DNA of 64,000 nucleotides from NCBI GenBank assembly GCA_944474755.1, contig OX104112.1, forward strand, positions 62,279,640 through 62,343,639. Direction: 5' to 3'. This DNA is from Limnoperna fortunei. Lineage: Eukaryota; Mollusca; Bivalvia; Mytilida; Modiolidae. Under the pieces are notes generated by a model. That model was not told the DNA's origin, made no database searches, and worked only from the letters and a program-made list of their open reading frames with translations. This document shows, piece by piece, positions 58,540 through 64,000 of this stretch (the stretch's first letter is position 1; each line of letters opens with the position of its first letter). Made by a program: the position numbers and the translations under genes.

Positions 58540-60480
58540 ATGTCTTATAGTGTCTGCATTTTGCTTTCTTTGGTTAGTTCTTGCCATTCGGTATTACTGT
58601 AAGCCAGCATGAGAGTGGTGTCTATTTGGTGCAGTATTGATTTTCTAATTGTATCCCATCTAGTACAGTCTAGTAGTAGATGATCAGATGTTTCTTCTGC
58701 TTCGTGACAGGGGCTCCTTGAAGATTTCAGAGGCTGCAAGATATATATAGATGAATTCGGCTTCCTGATCAAGACCATTCTTTCCATGGAAGCCATTTCC
58801 AAGCAGGGCATATGCACTTCCCGCCTTCTTGATATTTTCTTCGATGATGCTTTCTATGTTTTTTTCATGAAGGGGTTCTTATGATTCCTAGATGGGTAGA
58901 CTTGGAAACTTCTGGCATTGGAGTTCCTTCTAATGTATAACCTTTTGTTGTGCCGTGCATCGTTGTGGGCTTTGGTTGTATGTATATGGCTACGCTTTTT
59001 TGAGGTTGGACCTTGATTCCAGCATTTTCGGATGATATGTTGATTTGTACTTGCATATCAGAGCTTTTAATTCCCATGAGGACTACGTCAACTGCACAGT
59101 CCTTATTGTTGTAATCTAATATTGGTTTTATGTATACTTTATACAGGTATGTGCTCAATATGCCCCCTGGCGTAAACCTTGGTTGACTGGAAATGGTTCA
59201 GCTATCGTCTCGTTTCATTTTATGGCACTCGCTGTTTCTGTATGCATTCTTTGTATTAATTTCCATTAAAAGAGTATCATCAATCCTACAGTGGCCGTCT
59301 GATGAGGTGACTGTGTACAACTACGTTGAATGCCGACTTGGCATCTAATAAAACCAGTTCAAAGTTCTGGTTTGTGTCAGCACTTTCCTTTTATATTTCT
59401 GCAACTAGAGCTGCATTCAGTGGAGAAGTCTTTGAAGTGAAGCCTATTTGGGTTGGGCTTTGGTTCAGTTATACTAGTGGTGGATTCGATCTCTAATAAC
59501 TGCTTCTATAACCTTGTTGATGACAGGTAAAACTGGTATACCTCTGTGATTAGTGGCTGGGCAGCGGTCGTCTTTATTTTTGAATACTGGTGTTAACAGC
59601 CCACTCTTGAATAGCTTGGGTATTTGTCCCAGTTCCTGTAAAGTGTTTATAATCCTGATGAGATGTAAAATTCCATCACCTATATATATCAGATGTTCCA
59701 TTGTGATTCCGTTAATATCAGCTGACCTGCCTCTGTTCAGTGTTTTTATAGCTTTCTTTACATTTTCTAGAGAAGCTATCAAAACTCCTTCATTTTCCAG
59801 CAGTTCGCTTATCAGTTTGGTTTCGTATACTGTCGCTTCGTGGTATTTGTTTGTCTTTTAGAGATATATTTTCATCCGAGGCAAGGTTTCAGAAATGTCT
59901 AGTAAATCCACGAATTACTCGAATTACTTGGTTGCACTGTAGCTTGTATCTTCTACATACAGATCCATTTTGCTGTTACGTTTCTTGCATCTATTATTCT
60001 TCACCAATTTGTGGTATAGTCTGCTATCCCTAGTTCGAGCTTCCAGTATCTCCTGCTATCTTTCTGGCGCTGTTTTGCTTGTTCCAGCTTTACTGATCTT
60101 TTAAAATCTTTCCTGGTTCTGTTTTTGTCTGGGTTTTCTTTTCTGTTCCATGTGTTGTAACAGTCCCCCATTATAGCAATACTTGTATTGATTTCCGTTG
60201 ACCACACTTTCAATTTTGGTTTTATATCTGGTCTTCTTAGGTGTGCTTTCCTTGGCTGCCTTGGTTAGAGATTGGTGTAGCTGCTCTAAAGCCAGGTCTA
60301 CATTATCAGCTGTCTCAAGAGAATACTTTGTGCTATCGCTATTTTGTAGTATTTGCCTTTGATCTTTGTGTGCGGTATTATTCCATCTCACTCTACGAGC
60401 ATGAAATGGGCCCATCTCAGCTAGCTGTCAAGACGTCGTTAAGTAAACACTGTGACGTCACAATGTTACAAAACAGCGAT
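58540..60480 (-). mobile_element. LINE C, ORF2: reverse transcriptase to C-terminus (decayed)
   Basis: Minus strand, right to left: SLETADNVDLALEQLHQSLT KAAKES (linker); VKKAIKTLNRGRSADINGIT MEHL and LGQIPKLFKSGLLTPVFKNK DDRCPATNHRGIPVLPVINK (RT motifs 0-2); LVLLDAKSAFNVV (motif A); a damaged motif C DCAVDVVLMG; QPQKSVAIYI; STHLGIIRT; then a GNGFHGKNGLD-like block. The C-terminus is CHEAEETSDHLLLDCTRWDT IRKSIL, with the usual C..C..H..C signature. Stops and frameshifts throughout. It belongs with the minus-strand ORF1/endonuclease fragment at 62470-64000. Confidence 0.8.
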
Positions 60481-60486
60481 AAACAG

Positions 60487-60603
60487 ATTATTTACGTTTT
60501 ATGAAACTCGATGCATTTTCTCGTCATCTCATCTCAGGGATGTCGCCCTTCGATGAGATATTGACGAGAAAACGCATCTCGTTCCAAAAAACGTAAATAA
60601 TCT
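60487..60603. repeat. Foldback element at the LINE C / LINE D junction
   Basis: AGATTATTTACGTTTTATGA AACTCGATGCATTTTCTCGT CATCTCATC is mirrored by GATGAGATATTGACGAGAAA ACGCATCTCGTTCC and AACGTAAATAATCT. Confidence 0.85.
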
Positions 60604-62450
60604 ATACATTTCTTCTGTATGCTTGTTCAGCGCTGTTGTTTGTTTTAGCTGTAAAAATTATGGCTTTGAGAATTAGAGGAAATAAAAATATTAAAGGATT
60701 TGTTATCAAATTAGACAGTGTAAGCAGAAGCATCAAAATTTCCCAATTGGCTGATGATACAACATTGTTTTGTTGTTCCAAAAAAGACATTGAATTAGCC
60801 ATGAATGAAATAGAAATCTTTGGAAAATTTTCAGGCCTTAAGCTTAATAGGGAAAAGACTGAAGGGATCTGGGTTGGGAAACTTAAATCGTGTAAGGATA
60901 AGGTAGGTGGGATAAGTTGGATTGAACAACCTGTAAAAGCGTTAGGAATTTATTTTGGACATGATAAAGAAGAATGCAATAAATTAAATTGGAATAAACG
61001 AATAGAAAAAATGGAAAAATTGTTATATGCTTGGAAGAAACGAAAACTCACAATTTGTTGAAGAATTTAAATAATTAAACTATGATTATTCCTATATTTA
61101 CTTTTGTTGGTACAGTGAATCTTATTCCAGAAGTAGTTCTTAAAGAAACTGAAAATCAATGTTTTAAATTCATATGGGAGTATAAACCTGATAAGGTGAA
61201 AAGAAACGTCATTATCGGTTTATACGAAAAAGGGGGACTTAAGATGATAGATATACGAAGTTATTGTATTTCTTTAAGGGCTTTGTGGGTTAAAAGATTA
61301 ATAAATGGGAAAATACAAAACTGGAAAGCTATTCCTTTAAAATATTTTGGACCACTTGGTAAAGATTGGTTAATATTAGAACCAATATTGACCTTCGATG
61401 TTCGAAAGAAATATTGAAAGATATCCCCGAAATGTACAGAGACATAGTTAAATGTTGGGTTCTTACTGGGGGAGGCCAAGTGCAAGAACCACGTAATTTT
61501 TTGAGTTTTAGCAAAAAAATTATTTGGGGTAATAAATTAATCAGATATAAAAATCAATCTATTGCTTTTGATAACTGGATAAAAAGTGACATTTTATATA
61601 TACATGATATTTTAGATCACAAAGGTCGCATTTCTGAAGAAATTATATTTCAAAAACTAAAGAGAAAAAGTAACTGGATAACCGAAGTAAAGATATTAAA
61701 AGACTCAATACCTAATGAGTGGAAAAATATTTTGAAAAAAGACGAATCGGTAAAAAGCACGGTAAATATTGACAGAAACAGTTATGTTTGGAAATGTCAA
61801 CCAATAGATTTATGTAAGGTTACAAACAATATGTTCTATATGTCACTAGTAAATACAAAAGTCGAACCTTCCATTGGCTTTGAAAAGTGGAAGAGAATAC
61901 TTAACGTTAAAGATACTGTTTTCAAAAAAAATTATTATTCATTTATATTTAGTTATTTGACAGAAAATAAGTTAAAAGAGTTTAGATGGAAGCTGATACA
62001 GCATATCATTCCAACATCAAAAAAATATCGTTTCAATGGAAAGTTGCGACAGACCAATTTTGCAATTTCTGTAGGCAACAAGAGGATTATTTTCATTTTT
62101 TATAGACTGTTCATATTTACAACCCTTCTGTGAAGAGATTAAAGACGTTTTGTTAAAATGTAACATTGACCTTAAGATAAAATTAGAACATTTAGTTTTT
62201 GGTTATAAGATTATTGATCAGAATTATTTTTGCATAAATTACATTTTGACTATTATTGTATTTGCTACTTATAAATCTTACTATATATCAGAACAAAAAA
62301 CAAAGAATGTTAACGTCTTTAGTATATTTGTTATAGAGTTTATGAAGAGAATTAATAACAAAACTGACGACATATTTTTGCAAAGATTCAGGAAAAAGTT
62401 ATATGTATAGTTATTTATTATGCAGAAATTATGTAATACAACTAGTTACA
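60604..62450 (+). mobile_element. LINE D, L1/Tx1-like, 5'-truncated 3' half
   Basis: The + strand starts at the end of RT motif B: IRGNKNIKGFVIKLDSVSRS, then motif C in SIKISQLADDTTLFCCSKKD (ADD instead of the usual YADD context), and FGKFSGLKLNREKTEGIWVG. The connector carries IEKMEKLLYAWKKRKLT, VVLKETENQCFKFIWEYKPD and KGGLKMIDIRSYCISLRALW, a typical L1/Tx1 order. The long C-terminus ends with CNFCRQQEDYFHFFIDC (C-x2-C-x7-H-x4-C) and stops at 62408-62410. Only three or four frame breaks interrupt it, so it is much younger than LINE C, into which it inserted. Confidence 0.85.
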
Positions 62451-62469
62451 ACCCTGGGTAACTAGAGGA

Positions 62470-62725
62470 ATAGTACAGGGAACACCAAGAACAGCTTGGA
62501 TTCTTGGTGCTGATTGTAACAAGCATAGTTGGAATAAAATATAATTTTGTTGATAAAAAAAAATAATTGAGTATTAAATAGTAAATGTTCCTGTATCAAA
62601 ACTATGTCATTTTCATCTATTAACTGGTTTAGAGTATAAATGTTGTATTCAGCATTTTTACAGTTGAAGGATACAATCTTGATTGCTGTATTTTCTCTGG
62701 CTACCTCTGTGGTCTCTCGAGGCAT
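62470..62725 (-). mobile_element. LINE C, start of ORF2 endonuclease
   Basis: Reads IKIVSFNCKNAEYNIYTLNQ LIDENDIVLIQEHLLFNTQL, the opening of an apurinic-type endonuclease (SxNCxN then DIVLIQEHWL with the catalytic Glu). The remaining endonuclease is missing, cut off near 62560 where poly-A/T-rich sequence and LINE D follow. Confidence 0.75.
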
Positions 62726-62727
62726 GG

Positions 62728-63999
62728 TCAGTATAAAAAATTATTGCTACCTTCAACATTTCCGTTATGTGTGAGTATAAGCCTGATCTGTTTCCTTGCC
62801 TTTACAGACCCATTGCTTCTATTTTGGTGCTTATCCTGTAAATTGTGGTTGTAGCGGCCCTGACTTCCAAGACTGTCTTCTATAGTAGTTTGATCACTAT
62901 GCTTTCTATCTTTCACAGTTATATGGCCCCGCTCATCTTTATGTGTAACTCTGTGTGGGATAAATATGTTATGCTGTGGTAGGTTGAGAAATAATGGTGT
63001 GCCAGTATATGCTTGTTGCATGGACATACCCCCTCCTTGTTGTGATTGCAATGGGCCTTTAATCTGAAGGACTGTTCTTGTTGTTCAGTAACAGCAGGAA
63101 TGTGTTGCTGTAGTAATGTATTGTGGTTCTGTTCTCCTCTTACTCCTCTGGGTTTTGGTTTCTCTATAAATTTAAAGCCTTCATTTCGAGAGTCAACTAC
63201 ATCAGTGTAGGTATGTCTAGTGTTCATTGGTGTCTTTAGCTCATGTACCTGTTCTTGGATTGGATGTTTTATTGTGCTTATGTCGGATTATGTTCTCCCC
63301 AGATCTAATACCACTGAGTCAATTTGCTTTTCTACTTGGTCCATAACGAGCGAGGCTAACTTGTCGTGTATGGTCTTCATTCTACTGGTAACTTATGTTG
63401 CATTTGCTCAAATATGTTGGTATGGTCAGCACAGTAGGTTGGGTTTATATTCTTGCTGTTTATTGGTACTTGCTCATGTAACCCTTCTATCCTCCGCCAC
63501 ATGATGGTCACTAGAGATTCAAGCTCTATATATCGTGCTTCTAGGTACTCGTATTCGAGTTTCCAGATCTACATGTTTTGACTAGTCGTCTTTTAGTGTT
63601 TTTTCCTTATTTAATTCTTTTTTCCTCAATTCTTTAAGTTTTACTTCCATTTGCTCTTTCTTCTCATGGTCCTCTACTGTATCACAGGCAGTCTTAGCCT
63701 CCTTTGCACGTTTGGTTAGGTGCTGTAAAGCGTTTTTTTTTCTAGGTCGTGACATTCTGTGTGCACCTTTTTTCTATGGGTTGTTTGGTCTTCTTCAGTA
63801 TCACTTGTGGTATTAGCGTGTATTCTGTTTAAGGTGCTCATGCATGAGTAGCATGATGACTGTCTTTTTGTTTTTTTTACAGGCAGTCTGTATGTGCTAT
63901 AGTGTGGCACACCTCGCATGAGTCCATATCTCCTTTAATCTCTTTATCGCACACTTCACAGGTCTCTGTCTCATCAGCATCGTCATTGCTGATTGATTT
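62728..63999 (-). mobile_element. LINE C, ORF1 with PHD-like zinc finger (decayed)
   Basis: At the window's right edge the minus strand reads ETCEVCDKEIKGDMDSCEVC HTIAHTDCL: C-x2-C-x10-C-x2-C-x4-H-x2-C, a PHD-type finger as found in ORF1 of some CR1-like LINEs. Polar, charged stretches follow with several stops (RHTYTDVVDSRNEGFKFIEK PKP, QQQGGGMSMQQAYTG-like). They lead to MPRETTEVARENTAIKIVSF, where ORF2 begins. The element runs off the window edge. Confidence 0.65.
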
Positions 64000-64000
64000 A

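Overview
Eukaryotic, AT-rich, intron-rich and very repeat-rich DNA, most consistent with a bivalve mollusc. A mussel of the Mytilus type is my best guess. The guess rests on scattered hammerhead-ribozyme repeats, tRNA-Leu-like SINEs, a conserved SINE tail (TCCTCCCCCAATAAAAACTG type), tyrosine-recombinase (Crypton-like) genes and many CR1/L1-like LINE fragments. It is inference, not a database match. There is no prokaryotic organisation, and most long open frames are chance.

One host gene is convincingly visible, on the + strand from 6288 to 33025: the 3' part of a single-pass cell-surface receptor. Twelve exons join in one continuous frame (1181 nt, 392 complete codons plus stop). In order they encode an Ig-like domain, a fibronectin type III domain, a transmembrane helix, and a cytoplasmic tail. 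The tail is built from three copies of a 'microexon (16, 16, 19 nt) + 74-nt exon' pair. The first two 74-nt exons each encode a perfect ITAM (YxxL-x8-YxxL). The third keeps both tyrosine positions but has lost the +3 leucines. The last exon ends in DYTNMKI, a YxxM/YxNx motif. The 5' end of the gene lies upstream of the window.

The rest is transposable-element history. Introns (6.6-24.4 kb): tRNA-derived SINEs; a mosaic of direct and inverted repeats (7.5-9.1 kb); a tandem array of hammerhead ribozymes (10.87-11.53 kb); LINE relics (12.2 and 17.2 kb); a 1.25-kb element with long terminal inverted repeats and 8-bp target duplication (14.55-15.81 kb); minisatellites of about 52 bp and about 175 bp; a piggyBac-like relic (21.5 kb); a Tc1/mariner-like relic (28.2-29.1 kb).

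Downstream (33.4-46.4 kb) a + strand LINE is broken by three insertions, one containing MULE transposase fragments in divergent orientation. At 47.3-49.35 kb a second + strand LINE is interrupted inside its coding region by a 1028-bp inverted-repeat element with CAG target duplications. A 980-bp sister copy with CTG duplications lies at 56.47-57.45 kb. A decayed Crypton-like tyrosine recombinase gene on the - strand (53.3-55.1 kb) faces a small THAP-like exon. The right end (58.5-64 kb) is a - strand LINE, including a PHD-like finger in its first ORF, split by the 3' end of a + strand L1/Tx1-like LINE.
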